From Oscillospiraceae bacterium (GTDB lineage: Bacteria; Bacillota; Clostridia; UBA1381; UBA9506): a DNA stretch of 64,000 bases. Position 1 is the first letter of the stretch; each line of letters opens with the position of its first letter. The stretch is from assembly GCA_015069045.1 (NCBI GenBank), contig SVJJ01000001.1, positions 62,001 through 126,000 on the forward strand, written 5' to 3'. The position numbers were made by a program, and so were the translations under genes. Below are positions 33,063-43,228 of this stretch, in pieces. Under the pieces are notes generated by a model. That model saw only the letters and a list, made by a program, of their open reading frames with translations, searched no databases and was not told the origin of the DNA.

Positions 33063-34439
33063 ATGGAATATCGTATTGAACATGATTCTATGGGCGATGT
33101 TAAGGTGCCTGCCGACCGTCTTTGGGCCGCGCAGACACAAAGAAGTCATGAAAACTTTGAAATTGGCGTAGGCATTGAAACGATGCCTGCTGAAATTATT
33201 CACGCCTTTGGCGTATTAAAAAAGGCAGCGGCTCTTGCTAACCATACCTTGCGTTCAGAAAAAATGACCAAGGAGAAGATGGAGGCAATTTCCAAAGCTT
33301 GTGACCAGGTTATATCCGGTGCTTTAAACGACCATTTCCCCTTGGTTGTGTGGCAAACTGGCTCCGGTACACAGTCTAACATGAATGCCAATGAGGTTAT
33401 TGCCAATCGGGGCAACGAAATATTGGGTCAAAAGCTATTGCATCCAAATGATGATGTTAATATGAGCCAATCATCGAATGACACATTTCCTACAGCTATG
33501 CATATTGCAGCTGTTCTTATTTTAGAGGATAAGCTGATTCCGGCGGTTAATACCCTGATTGAAACATTAAAGCGCCTGGAAAAAGAAAACGAGGGAATTG
33601 TTAAAAGCGGTAGAACCCATTTGCAGGATGCGACCCCCATTAAGTTTAGCCAGGAAATTAGCGGCTGGCGGGCAAGTCTTGAAAAGGATGTGGAATTAAT
33701 TAATCGTTCCATAGAGCCTCTCTATGAGTTGGCTTTAGGCGGAACAGCCGTGGGTACAGGTCTCAACGCTCCTAAAGAATTTGGTCGCGTGGTTGCAGAA
33801 GAAGTGAAAAAGATTACAAACAAGCCCTTTGTTACAGCTGCTAACAAGTTCCATGCGTTAACATCTAAGGATGAGCTGGTTTTTGCCCATGGTGCTATTA
33901 AGGCCCTGGCTTGCGACATGATGAAAATCGCTAACGATGTTCGTTGGCTGGCATCCGGTCCTCGTGATGGTTTGGGAGAAATTTTCATTCCTGAAAACGA
34001 GCCCGGTTCCTCGATTATGCCCGGCAAGGTTAATCCCACACAATGTGAAGCAGTAACTATGGTTGCCGTACAGGTTATGGGTAACGATGTGGCTGTTGGT
34101 ATGGCGGCTTCTCAAGGGAATTTTGAACTTAATGTGTTTATGCCTGTTTGTGCTTATAATTTCCTGCAGTCTGCAAGGCTATTGGCTGAGGCAATCGTTT
34201 CCTTTAATAAAAATTGTGCGGTAGGGATTACGGCCAATAAGGAAAAAATGTATCACAATCTGCATAATTCCCTTATGCTTGTAACCGCATTGAATCCTTA
34301 TATTGGTTACGAAAACGCTGCTAAAACGGCTAAAAAAGCATTTAAAGAAAATATTTCTCTTAAAGAAGCCTGTATACAATTGGGCTTTTTAACAGCAGAA
34401 AGATTTGACGAGGTATTTCATCCAGAAGAAATGGTATAA
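33063..34439 (+). CDS. fumC: Class II fumarate hydratase
   Basis: [61 protein letters not shown]. Confidence 0.96.
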   Translation: MEYRIEHDSMGDVKVPADRLWAAQTQRSHENFEIGVGIETMPAEIIHAFGVLKKAAALANHTLRSEKMTKEKMEAISKACDQVISGALNDHFPLVVWQTGSGTQSNMNANEVIANRGNEILGQKLLHPNDDVNMSQSSNDTFPTAMHIAAVLILEDKLIPAVNTLIETLKRLEKENEGIVKSGRTHLQDATPIKFSQEISGWRASLEKDVELINRSIEPLYELALGGTAVGTGLNAPKEFGRVVAEEVKKITNKPFVTAANKFHALTSKDELVFAHGAIKALACDMMKIANDVRWLASGPRDGLGEIFIPENEPGSSIMPGKVNPTQCEAVTMVAVQVMGNDVAVGMAASQGNFELNVFMPVCAYNFLQSARLLAEAIVSFNKNCAVGITANKEKMYHNLHNSLMLVTALNPYIGYENAAKTAKKAFKENISLKEACIQLGFLTAERFDEVFHPEEMV

Positions 34440-34458
34440 AAACTTGGGAGGTCATACA

Positions 34459-35250
34459 ATGAGAATGAGTTATTTTCCGGGTTGCACACTAAAAAACAAG
34501 GCAACAGATTTGGACATGTATGCCCGTCGTTCAGCTGAAGTATTAGGTGTGACTTTGGAAGAAATTGAAAATTGGCAATGTTGCGGTGGTGTCTTTACCA
34601 TGTCTAAAGACGAAGTTGCCACCAAGTTGTCGAGTGTTCGTGCACTGAAAGATGCTAAAAAGAAGGAACAACCCCTTGTCAGCGTTTGTTCTGCATGCCA
34701 TAATGTTATTAAACAAACAAATCATGCAATGCAAAATGATAAGGAATTTTCAGATAAAGTTAATCGATACATGGCAGAGGAAGAAGCCTACAACGGTGAA
34801 ACTCAAGTGTATCACTATTTAGAAATGCTTCGGGATATCGTTGGTTTTGATCGGGTGGCGGAAAAAGTTGTTAACCCCCTGGAAGGTAAAAAGGTTGCCG
34901 CCTATTACGGATGTTTGTTGTTAAGACCCAACCAGGTTATGCAAATGGATGATCCTGAAAATCCTCGCATTATGGAGGATTTAATTAAGGCCTTAGGTGG
35001 CCAACCGATCATTTATGCCAATCGTAATGAATGTTGTGGTGGCTATATAACTCTGGAAAGTCCGGAGTTGGCTAAGAAGAAGTCCGATTCTGTGTTGACC
35101 AATGCCAAAACGGCCGGCGCAGAAATTCTGATAACGGCCTGTCCCCTATGCCGGTATAATCTTTTGAAAAACGGTGCCGATATTCCTGTTGTATATTTTA
35201 CAGAGATTCTGGCTGAGGCCCTTGGTGTAAAGGAGGGTACCAATGAATAA
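34459..35250 (+). CDS. hdrB: Heterodisulfide reductase-like subunit B (two CCG domains)
   Basis: SYFPGCTLKNKATDLD, NWQCCGGVF...CSAC; YYGCLLLRP...NECCGGY...CPLC. Confidence 0.92.
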   Translation: MRMSYFPGCTLKNKATDLDMYARRSAEVLGVTLEEIENWQCCGGVFTMSKDEVATKLSSVRALKDAKKKEQPLVSVCSACHNVIKQTNHAMQNDKEFSDKVNRYMAEEEAYNGETQVYHYLEMLRDIVGFDRVAEKVVNPLEGKKVAAYYGCLLLRPNQVMQMDDPENPRIMEDLIKALGGQPIIYANRNECCGGYITLESPELAKKKSDSVLTNAKTAGAEILITACPLCRYNLLKNGADIPVVYFTEILAEALGVKEGTNE

Positions 35251-35629
35251 GGCATTCCTTTCTGAAGAGTTGCAAAGAAGAAGCGGTGTTAATCCTAAAA
35301 AATGCATGAAATGTGGTAAATGTTCTGCAACCTGTCCTGCTTATGATGAGATGGAATTTCATCCTCATCAGTTTGTCAGCATGGTAGAAACAGGCGACCT
35401 TGAACCGCTTATGAATTCTCAGGGTATCTATAAATGCTTATCCTGCTTTGCCTGCGTGGACCGATGCCCCCGTGGTGTAGAGCCGGCCAAATTGGTGGAG
35501 GCTGTTCGCTTAGCCGTGATTCGTCAGCAGGGTGCTAATCATCTCCAAGCAGAGACAGTGGCAAGTATAACGGATGATGAAATTCCGCAACAACTGCTGG
35601 TTAGTGCTTTTAGAAAATATAGTAAGTAA
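35243..35629 (+). CDS. hdrC: Heterodisulfide reductase-like subunit C
   Basis: Two 4Fe-4S motifs CMKCGKCSATCP and CLSCFACVDRCP; overlaps hdrB by 8 nt. Confidence 0.92.
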   Translation: MNKAFLSEELQRRSGVNPKKCMKCGKCSATCPAYDEMEFHPHQFVSMVETGDLEPLMNSQGIYKCLSCFACVDRCPRGVEPAKLVEAVRLAVIRQQGANHLQAETVASITDDEIPQQLLVSAFRKYSK

Positions 35630-35644
35630 GGAGGAAAAGGCAAA

Positions 35645-37639
35645 ATGCAAAGAATCGGCGTTTTTGTGTGTTGGTGCGGCAGTAACATTGCAGGCACAGT
35701 TGATGTGCAGGCTGTTGCAGAAGCTTTGAAAACTGAACCCGGTGTGGTCTTTTCCGCCAACTATCAATATATGTGTTCCCAAGCGGGACAAAATATGATT
35801 AAAGATGCGATTATTGAGCATAAACTCACAGGTATTGTGGTATGCTCCTGTTCGCCGCGTATGCATGAAGCAACCTTTAGAAAAACGGCAGAATCTGCCG
35901 GGCTAAACCCCTATATGGTGGAAATTGCCAACATTCGTGAGCAATGCTCTTGGGTGCATAAGGATATGGCAGTCGGTACAGAAAAAGCCATTATTTTAGG
36001 GAAGGCTGCTATTGCTAAAGTTAACTTAAATACGCCATTGACCCCCGGAGAAACCCCGGTTACCAAGCGTGCTTTGGTTATCGGCGGCGGTATTGCGGGA
36101 ATTCAAACGGCCCTTGATATTGCTGATGCAGGCTTTCCGGTTGATATTGTGGAGAAAAAGCCCACCATTGGTGGTAAAATGGCTCAATTAGATAAAACCT
36201 TCCCAACCCTTGACTGTGCGGCCTGTATCTTAACCCCTAAAATGGTAGATGTGGCTCAGCATGAGAATGTTCGCATTTTCTCTTACAGTGAAGTAGAGGA
36301 AGTAGGCGGCTTTGTGGGCAACTTTGATGTAAAAATCAGAAAGCATGCCCGTTATGTAAAAGAGGATATTTGCACAGGTTGTGGCGCTTGTGTGGAAAAA
36401 TGTCCTATGAAGAAAAATCCCAACGAATTTAACTTAGGCATGGATAATCGCCCTGCGGTATACATTCCCTTTGCACAGGCTGTGCCTAAGGTAGCTACCA
36501 TTGACCCTAATAGCTGTAACATGCTTAAAAAAGGCAAATGTGGTCTTTGTGCAAAAATTTGTACGGCCGGGGCTATTGATTATACCCAGCAGGACGAAGT
36601 TATTGAAGAAAAATACGGTGCTATCGTTGTTGCAACCGGATTTAATCCCATTAGCATGGAGAAATTTGACGAATTTGCTTACAATCAGTCTAAAGATGTT
36701 ATCACCTCTTTAGAATTTGAGCGTTTAACCAATGCAGCAGGCCCTTCAGCAGGCAAACTTATTCGTCCCTCTGACGGGAAACATCCACACACCATTGTAT
36801 TTGTACAGTGTGTTGGTTCTCGCTGTGAGGCCTGTGCGCAAAAGGGTAAGGAATATTGTTCAAAAATTTGTTGTATGTACACGGCAAAGCATGCAATGCT
36901 TACCAGGGATAAATACCCCGATACGGAGGTATATGTTTTCTATATTGATGTGCGTACCCCGGGTAAGAACTTTGATGAATTCTATCGCAGAGCCGTAGAG
37001 GAGTATGGTGTTCATTATATCAAGGGTATGGTAGGCAAGGTAACACCAGAAGGGGATAAGCTCAAGGTTCAGGCATCTGATTTGCTCTTAAACAAGCAAC
37101 TGCATATTGATGCAGATTTAGTCGTGTTAGCGGCTGCCATAGAGCCAGATCAATCTGCAAGACCTTTGGCAACTATGCTTACAGCCAGTATGGATACTAA
37201 CGACTTTTTCACAGAGGCGCATCCTAAATTAAGACCGGTAGAAAGCCCAACGGCGGGTGTATTTTTATCCGGTGCTTGTCAAGGTCCAAAGGATATTCCG
37301 GAAACCGTTTCCCAGGCAGGTGCAGCGGCATCTAAGGTTATTGGTCTTTTGGCTAAAGATAAGTTAAAGGGCAATCCTTGTGTTGCCAGCTCCAACGAGT
37401 TGATGTGTAATGGATGCTCTTCTTGCGAACGGGTTTGTCCTTATGGTGCTATTTCCTATGAAGATAAAGAGTTCCGCATGCCGGATAGAACAACAGCCAT
37501 TAGACGTGTTGCTGTTGTTAATCCTGCCGTATGTCAAGGTTGCGGTGCTTGTACAGTTGCCTGCCCATCCGGCGCAATGGATTTGCGCGGATTTGCAAGC
37601 GGGCAAATCATGGCGGAGGTAGATGCGATATGCAAATAG
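35645..37639 (+). CDS. hdrA: Heterodisulfide reductase-like subunit A (FAD, multiple 4Fe-4S)
   Basis: ALVIGGGIAGIQTALDIADAGFPVDIVEKKPTIGGKMAQLDKTFPTLDCAACILTPKMVDV; ferredoxin motifs. Confidence 0.95.
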   Translation: MQRIGVFVCWCGSNIAGTVDVQAVAEALKTEPGVVFSANYQYMCSQAGQNMIKDAIIEHKLTGIVVCSCSPRMHEATFRKTAESAGLNPYMVEIANIREQCSWVHKDMAVGTEKAIILGKAAIAKVNLNTPLTPGETPVTKRALVIGGGIAGIQTALDIADAGFPVDIVEKKPTIGGKMAQLDKTFPTLDCAACILTPKMVDVAQHENVRIFSYSEVEEVGGFVGNFDVKIRKHARYVKEDICTGCGACVEKCPMKKNPNEFNLGMDNRPAVYIPFAQAVPKVATIDPNSCNMLKKGKCGLCAKICTAGAIDYTQQDEVIEEKYGAIVVATGFNPISMEKFDEFAYNQSKDVITSLEFERLTNAAGPSAGKLIRPSDGKHPHTIVFVQCVGSRCEACAQKGKEYCSKICCMYTAKHAMLTRDKYPDTEVYVFYIDVRTPGKNFDEFYRRAVEEYGVHYIKGMVGKVTPEGDKLKVQASDLLLNKQLHIDADLVVLAAAIEPDQSARPLATMLTASMDTNDFFTEAHPKLRPVESPTAGVFLSGACQGPKDIPETVSQAGAAASKVIGLLAKDKLKGNPCVASSNELMCNGCSSCERVCPYGAISYEDKEFRMPDRTTAIRRVAVVNPAVCQGCGACTVACPSGAMDLRGFASGQIMAEVDAICK

Positions 37640-38064
37640 AAGAATATAAACCATTAATAGTGGCATTTTGCTGTAACTGGTGTTCCTATGCAGGTGCCGA
37701 CCTTGCCGGTAATAACCGTTTGGCCTATCCGGCTGATGTTAAAATTATTCGCGTTCCTTGTTCTTGCCGTGTAAATCCCATGTTTATTTTACGTGCCTTC
37801 CAAAGAGGGGCAGATGGAGTTATCATTTGCGGTTGTCACCCCGGGGATTGCCATTACACCTCTGGAAACTATTTTACACGTCGTCGTATGGCCATGCTCT
37901 TTTCCATGCTTGACTTTTTAGGCATTGAGAGAGAGCGTACTCGTGTGGAATGGGTATCAGCAGCAGAGGGTGCCAAGTTTGCAGCTACGATGAATGACTT
38001 TGCCGAAACCGTAGCGGCTCTGGGCGAGAATAAGAGATTGGAGGATCTGCGATGCAAAAAATAA
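37630..38064 (+). CDS. MvhD/FlxD-like iron-sulfur subunit
   Basis: FCCNWCSYAGADLAG, VPCSCRVNP, ICGCHPGDCHY; overlaps hdrA. Confidence 0.92.
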   Translation: MQIEEYKPLIVAFCCNWCSYAGADLAGNNRLAYPADVKIIRVPCSCRVNPMFILRAFQRGADGVIICGCHPGDCHYTSGNYFTRRRMAMLFSMLDFLGIERERTRVEWVSAAEGAKFAATMNDFAETVAALGENKRLEDLRCKK

Positions 38065-39047
38065 GTCGTGAACAATTGATTGATAAAGCAGTTTCTCTGC
38101 TATCTAACAACACAGTGGAGGCTGTGCTTGGCTGGAAAAAGGGAGAGTTTGACTATGACGTAACCCCGGCTTTGTTTACAAGTGCAGATAAACTTGCGGC
38201 AGAATTTGTTTGGGATGATTTTTGTGGTGCCAACTTCTCAAAATATCTTGTTAAGCATACAAAAAAGGCAGAAGGAAAAATTCTTGTTTTTTTAAAACCC
38301 TGCGATACCTACAGTTTTAACCAGCTTTTAACCGAACATCGCTTTGACAGAGACAAGGTGTATGCAGTGGGTATTCCCTGCGATGGCATGGTGGATATTG
38401 ACAAGATTAAAACTCTTTGTGGCGAGGGTATTGTCGCTGTTGATTGTACCGGTGACACTTTGCGTGTTAACACCTTGTATGACGATGAGAAGGCAATTAA
38501 TAAAGAAGATGTTTTAGCAGAACGGTGCCTTCATTGTAAGAGCAAGAAACATGTTGCCTATGATGAACTTCTAGGTGAAGATGGGGAAGTTCTTGCAAGC
38601 AACCGTTTTGATGAAATTGAAAAGTTAGAGGCTATGACGCCTGATGAACGATTTGCCTTTTGGCAGAATGAACTTTCCCGCTGTATTCGCTGTAATGCAT
38701 GTCGGGATGTGTGTCCGGCATGTACTTGCGAAAAGTGCGTATTTGCCAATCCGGATTCCGGTGTAGAAAACAAGGCAGCTGCCAACAGCTTTGAAGAAAA
38801 AATGTTCCACATTATTCGGGCGTTTCATGTAGCCGGTCGTTGTACGGATTGCGGCGAGTGCTCCAGAGTATGTCCGCAAAACATTCCGTTACATCTTCTC
38901 AATCGAAAATTTATAAAAGATATCAATACGTTTTATGGAGAATATCAGGCTGGTGCTGAGGTAGGCTCCAGAGCGCCGTTGGTAGATTACACCACCGAGG
39001 ATGTTGAGCCGGGTGAGGTTTTTGACAGGGGGGATCAGGATGCGTAA
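38052..39047 (+). CDS. 4Fe-4S protein, FlxC-like subunit
   Basis: CIRCNACRDVCPACTCEKC and CTDCGECSRVCPQNIP. Position in Hdr-Flx cluster. Confidence 0.75.
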   Translation: MQKISREQLIDKAVSLLSNNTVEAVLGWKKGEFDYDVTPALFTSADKLAAEFVWDDFCGANFSKYLVKHTKKAEGKILVFLKPCDTYSFNQLLTEHRFDRDKVYAVGIPCDGMVDIDKIKTLCGEGIVAVDCTGDTLRVNTLYDDEKAINKEDVLAERCLHCKSKKHVAYDELLGEDGEVLASNRFDEIEKLEAMTPDERFAFWQNELSRCIRCNACRDVCPACTCEKCVFANPDSGVENKAAANSFEEKMFHIIRAFHVAGRCTDCGECSRVCPQNIPLHLLNRKFIKDINTFYGEYQAGAEVGSRAPLVDYTTEDVEPGEVFDRGDQDA

Positions 39048-40068
39048 ATGTTCTCTTAACAAAATGGATGCTGTTTTTGCAGAAATTGCCAAAGCCGGAG
39101 ATTTGTATTTGCCTGCTTGCGGTCATGATGGCAAGGCTGTTTACACCAAATGGCAAGAGGGCGTCTGTTGGAGCGATGCTGTCAATACCGTAAGGAGTCC
39201 TAAGGATTTCTTCTTTCCGCAAATGGAAAATCTGGTGGAATTTAAAACTGCCGGAAAGAACATTGATATTATTGATATAAGAGACGAAAAGGCAGACTTT
39301 GTTGTGTTTGGTGTTCGCCCTTGTGATGTGAAGAGTTTTGAGGTGTTAGACCGTGTCTTTTTGCAAGAACCGGTGGATAGTTATTATGCATCTCGCAGAG
39401 AGCATGGCACCGTTGTTTCTGTTGCCTGTACCAAACCGGTTGAAACCTGTTTTTGTACAACCTTTGGCATTGATGCAGCAGGGGCTTGCGGTGATGTAAC
39501 TGTATGGAAAACAGAAACAGAGGTTTTTTGGCAAGCTAACACCGAAAAAGGCGAAACCCTTCTTGCGAAATTAGAAGCCTTAACCGAGGCTTGCGATGAA
39601 AGTGCGGTTGAGGATCAACAGGAAAAGACCCATGCCATTATGAATAAACTGCCCCTAAAGGATTTATCAACGGAATCCTTTGGAGGAGGTAAAACAAATG
39701 AGTTCTTTAATGCGCCGGAGTGGAAGGAATTATCAGAAGCCTGCTTAGGCTGTGGTACCTGTACCTTTGTATGTCCCACTTGTCAGTGTTATGATATTAA
39801 AGATTTTAACACCGGAAACGGCGTTGTGCGTTTTAGATGTTGGGATTCATGCATGTATTCCGATTTTACAAAAATGGCTCACGGAAACCCACGATTAACT
39901 CAGTTAGAGCGGTTTCGTCAGCGTTTTATGCACAAGCTGGTGTATTACCCTGAAAACAATGATGGATTATTTAGCTGTGTTGGTTGTGGCCGATGCCTGG
40001 CTAAATGTCCCATATCCATGAATATTGTTAAGGTTATGAAAAAGATTGGAGGAAAAGAGAATGAATAA
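39040..40068 (+). CDS. 4Fe-4S dicluster protein, FlxB-like subunit
   Basis: FGVRPCDVKSFEVLDRVF, CLGCGTCTFVCPTCQCYD, CVGCGRCLAKCPISMNIV. Overlaps flanking genes. Confidence 0.78.
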   Translation: MRKCSLNKMDAVFAEIAKAGDLYLPACGHDGKAVYTKWQEGVCWSDAVNTVRSPKDFFFPQMENLVEFKTAGKNIDIIDIRDEKADFVVFGVRPCDVKSFEVLDRVFLQEPVDSYYASRREHGTVVSVACTKPVETCFCTTFGIDAAGACGDVTVWKTETEVFWQANTEKGETLLAKLEALTEACDESAVEDQQEKTHAIMNKLPLKDLSTESFGGGKTNEFFNAPEWKELSEACLGCGTCTFVCPTCQCYDIKDFNTGNGVVRFRCWDSCMYSDFTKMAHGNPRLTQLERFRQRFMHKLVYYPENNDGLFSCVGCGRCLAKCPISMNIVKVMKKIGGKENE

Positions 40069-40894
40069 CCGTGAAGAATCTCTTATTCCCAAGCTGGGTG
40101 TTATTACAGATGTGCGCATAGACACACCGGATATTAAAACCTTTCGTGTTGTTACGCCGGATGGGAAAAAGGTGTTTGAACATCGGCCCGGGCAGTGTGC
40201 CATGCTTTCAATTCCGGGCGTTGGTGAGGCAATGTTTTCCATCACTTCTTCTCCTACCAACACAGAATATATGGAGTTCTCTATTAAAAAATGTGGCTGT
40301 GTAACCGAGTGGTTGCATCAGGCCGAGGTAGGTCAGCAAATTACCATTAGAGGGCCTTACGGCAAGCCTTTTCCCGTAGATGATGCCTTTGCCGGACAAA
40401 ATCTTTTGTTTATTGCCGGCGGTGTCGGCTTGGCACCCTTGCGTTCAGTTATTAATTATTGCCGTGATAATCGGGATAAATACGGTGAAATTGACATTGT
40501 ATACGGTTCGCGCAGTAAGGATGATTTGTTGGATTATCAGGAAATCATTAACGAATGGTCAACGGATAGCGGTGTGCGTGTTCACTTAACCATTGATAAC
40601 CCCCAAGAGGGTTGGGACGGTCATGTTGGCTTTGTTCCTAACTATGTAAAAGAGTTGGGTTTTGATACAAATAAAACAGCCGTTTTATGCGGACCACCTA
40701 TTATGATTAAGTTTACCTTAGAGGGTCTTTGCTCTTTAGGTTTTGAAAAAACACAGATTTATACCACATTGGAACTTAAAATGAAGTGTGGTGTAGGCAA
40801 ATGCGGAAGATGTAATGTTGGCTCTAAATATGTTTGTAAAGATGGGCCCGTATTCCGCTTTGACGAGCTGGACGAACTGCCGGATGAATATTAA
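40061..40894 (+). CDS. FAD/NAD(P)-binding oxidoreductase, FlxA-like subunit
   Basis: FEHRPGQCAMLSIPGVGEAMFSITSSP, IAGGVGLAPLRSVI, YGSRSKDDLL, CGPPIMIKF, CGVGKCGRCNVG 2Fe-2S loop. Confidence 0.85.
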   Translation: MNNREESLIPKLGVITDVRIDTPDIKTFRVVTPDGKKVFEHRPGQCAMLSIPGVGEAMFSITSSPTNTEYMEFSIKKCGCVTEWLHQAEVGQQITIRGPYGKPFPVDDAFAGQNLLFIAGGVGLAPLRSVINYCRDNRDKYGEIDIVYGSRSKDDLLDYQEIINEWSTDSGVRVHLTIDNPQEGWDGHVGFVPNYVKELGFDTNKTAVLCGPPIMIKFTLEGLCSLGFEKTQIYTTLELKMKCGVGKCGRCNVGSKYVCKDGPVFRFDELDELPDEY

Positions 40895-40906
40895 AGGAGT
40901 GATAGT

Positions 40907-41581
40907 ATGGAAAACATGGTAAAAGTTTTTCTGTTTGGCAAGCAATACGAAATCCCTGATAATTTAACAATTATGAGTGCAATGGAATATGCAGGCTATC
41001 AGTTGGTCCGTGGTTGCGGTTGCCGAAATGGTTTTTGCGGTGCCTGTGCGACCATTTATCGCATTAAAGGTGACCGGGAATTAAAAGCCTGTCTTGCCTG
41101 TCAGACAAAGGTTGAGGACAATATGTATGTTGCTACTTTGCCTTTCTTCCCTTTGGTTAAGCAGGTATATGATATAGAAACCGTTAAGACCACAGAAGCC
41201 GTTATGATGCAACTCTATCCGGAGATTTACGCATGTATCGGTTGTAATGCCTGCACAAAAAGCTGTACACAGGAATTGAACGTTATGCAGTATATTGCCT
41301 ATGCACAACGTGGCGATTTTGAAAAATGTGCCGAGGAGTCGTTTGACTGTGTTATGTGCGGTGTTTGTTCTTCGCGCTGTCCTGCCGGTATTTCACATCC
41401 TCAGGTTGCCATGCTGGCAAGACGAATTAACGGTAAGTACCTGGCTCCCGATTGCGGCCATTTAGAGGACAGAGTTAAGGAAATCAAAGACGGAACCTTT
41501 AATGACCTAATTGAAGCCCTTATGCAAAAACCAATTGATGAAATGAAAGAGTTATATAATACTCGTGAAATTGAGAAGTAA
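40907..41581 (+). CDS. Fumarate reductase/TfrB-like iron-sulfur subunit (2Fe-2S plus 4Fe-4S)
   Basis: CGCRNGFCGAC...CLAC plant-type 2Fe-2S, then CIGCNACTKSCTQ and CVMCGVCSSRCP. Confidence 0.75.
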   Translation: MENMVKVFLFGKQYEIPDNLTIMSAMEYAGYQLVRGCGCRNGFCGACATIYRIKGDRELKACLACQTKVEDNMYVATLPFFPLVKQVYDIETVKTTEAVMMQLYPEIYACIGCNACTKSCTQELNVMQYIAYAQRGDFEKCAEESFDCVMCGVCSSRCPAGISHPQVAMLARRINGKYLAPDCGHLEDRVKEIKDGTFNDLIEALMQKPIDEMKELYNTREIEK

Positions 41582-41595
41582 GGAGGATGATGAAT

Positions 41596-43203
41596 ATGTA
41601 TTCGGAAAAATTTCAAAGTTCAATCGCTGCTGTTGCGGCGGCCAGAGAAAAAAATATTGCCTTAGAACCGGAACGTATGACGGCACAGCAAAAGGAAGAC
41701 CTGCTGGCTCAATATCATCCTGATTATAAGCAAGATGAGTTTGCTGTTTTGAAAATTGGTCCCAATAAAGGGCAAAAAGTTCCTATTGAACTGGCAGCTA
41801 TGTTGCAGGCTCACAGCCGTATTAAGGCAGGGGATGTTGACCTTACAAACCCGGATTATGAAACCGATGTGTTAATTATTGGTGGCGGTGGTGCCGGTTC
41901 TTCTGCAGCGATTGAGGCAGATGAGGCGGGTGCTAAGGTTATGATTGTAACAAAGCTCCGTATTGGTGACGCCAACACCATGATGGCAGAGGGCGGTATT
42001 CAGGCTGCGGATAAGCCTAATGATTCTCCGGCTATTCATTTTGTGGATGCTTTTGGTGGTGGACATTTTGCCGCTAAAAGAGAATTGCTTTCTAAGTTGG
42101 TTTGTGATGCACCTGATGCTATTTTGTGGCTTTCAAAATTAGGTGTTGAGTTTGACAAGGAACAAGATGGAACAATGGTGACCACCCATGGTGGCGGTAC
42201 CTCTCGTAAACGTATGCATGCGGCTAAGGACTATTCCGGTGCTGAAATTATGAGAACCCTGCGGGATGAGGTGTTAAACCGTCAAATCCCTGTTGTTGAT
42301 TTTACAGCTGCCATTGAGTTGATTTTAGATGAAAATGGTCATGCGGCCGGTGCAGTGTTGATGAACATGGAAACTAAGGAACTTTTGGTTGCCAAGGCAA
42401 AAACTGTTATCATTGCAACTGGTGGCGCAGGCAGAATGCACTACCAAGGTTTCCCCACCTCCAACCACTATGGTGCAACAGCAGATGGTTTGGTGCTGGG
42501 TTACAGAGTAGGGGCTAAGCTGTTATATCCGGAAACATTGCAATATCATCCCACGGGTGCTGCCTATCCGGAGCAGATTTTTGGCGCGTTGGTTACAGAA
42601 AAAGTGCGTTCCTTAGGCGCTAAACTTGTAAATGTTCATGGGGAAGTGTTTATGCATCCCCTGGAAACCCGCGATGTTGCAGCTGCTTCTATTATTCGCG
42701 AGTGTGATGACCGAGGTAATGGTGTGGATACCGGTAATGGTCTGGGCTTGTGGTTGGATACACCTATGATTGAAGCTATTGGCGGTGAGGGTACGATTGA
42801 AAAACGTATTCCTGCCATGATGAGAATGTTTGGTAAATATGGGATTGATATTCGCAAAGAGCCTATTTTAGTATATCCTACCCTCCATTATCAAAATGGT
42901 GGTTTGGATATTACCCCTGACGGTATGACAACCAATGTTACGAATTTATTTGTTGCCGGCGAGGCCGTTGGTGGCATCCATGGTAAAAACAGATTAATGG
43001 GTAACTCCTTGTTAGATATAATTGTTTTTGGTCGTGGTGCAGGTCAAAGTGCAGCTAAAGCGGCTCAAACAGCTAAGGTAGGCAAACTCACTCTTGACCA
43101 TATTGAAAAATTTGAACAGGAAATTGCATCAGCCAATATTGATACAAATGAGGTTTCGCCTAAATTACTTCCCAATTATACCAGGCGAAAAAACGAAAAT
43201 TAA
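41596..43203 (+). CDS. FAD-binding fumarate reductase/succinate dehydrogenase-type flavoprotein, TfrA-like
   Basis: VLIIGGGGAGSSAAIEADEAGAKVMIVTK, MMAEGGIQAA, GLGLWLDT, VAGEAVGGIHGKNRLMGNSLLDIIVFGR. Start at ATG 41596 after AGGAGG. Confidence 0.82.
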   Translation: MYSEKFQSSIAAVAAAREKNIALEPERMTAQQKEDLLAQYHPDYKQDEFAVLKIGPNKGQKVPIELAAMLQAHSRIKAGDVDLTNPDYETDVLIIGGGGAGSSAAIEADEAGAKVMIVTKLRIGDANTMMAEGGIQAADKPNDSPAIHFVDAFGGGHFAAKRELLSKLVCDAPDAILWLSKLGVEFDKEQDGTMVTTHGGGTSRKRMHAAKDYSGAEIMRTLRDEVLNRQIPVVDFTAAIELILDENGHAAGAVLMNMETKELLVAKAKTVIIATGGAGRMHYQGFPTSNHYGATADGLVLGYRVGAKLLYPETLQYHPTGAAYPEQIFGALVTEKVRSLGAKLVNVHGEVFMHPLETRDVAAASIIRECDDRGNGVDTGNGLGLWLDTPMIEAIGGEGTIEKRIPAMMRMFGKYGIDIRKEPILVYPTLHYQNGGLDITPDGMTTNVTNLFVAGEAVGGIHGKNRLMGNSLLDIIVFGRGAGQSAAKAAQTAKVGKLTLDHIEKFEQEIASANIDTNEVSPKLLPNYTRRKNEN

Positions 43204-43228
43204 TCAACATTAGAAAGAGGTTTTTGAC

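Noticed and set aside
35510-35866. 118-aa minus-strand ORF opposite hdrC/hdrA
   Set aside because: Covers the hdrC-hdrA junction in antisense; no motif.
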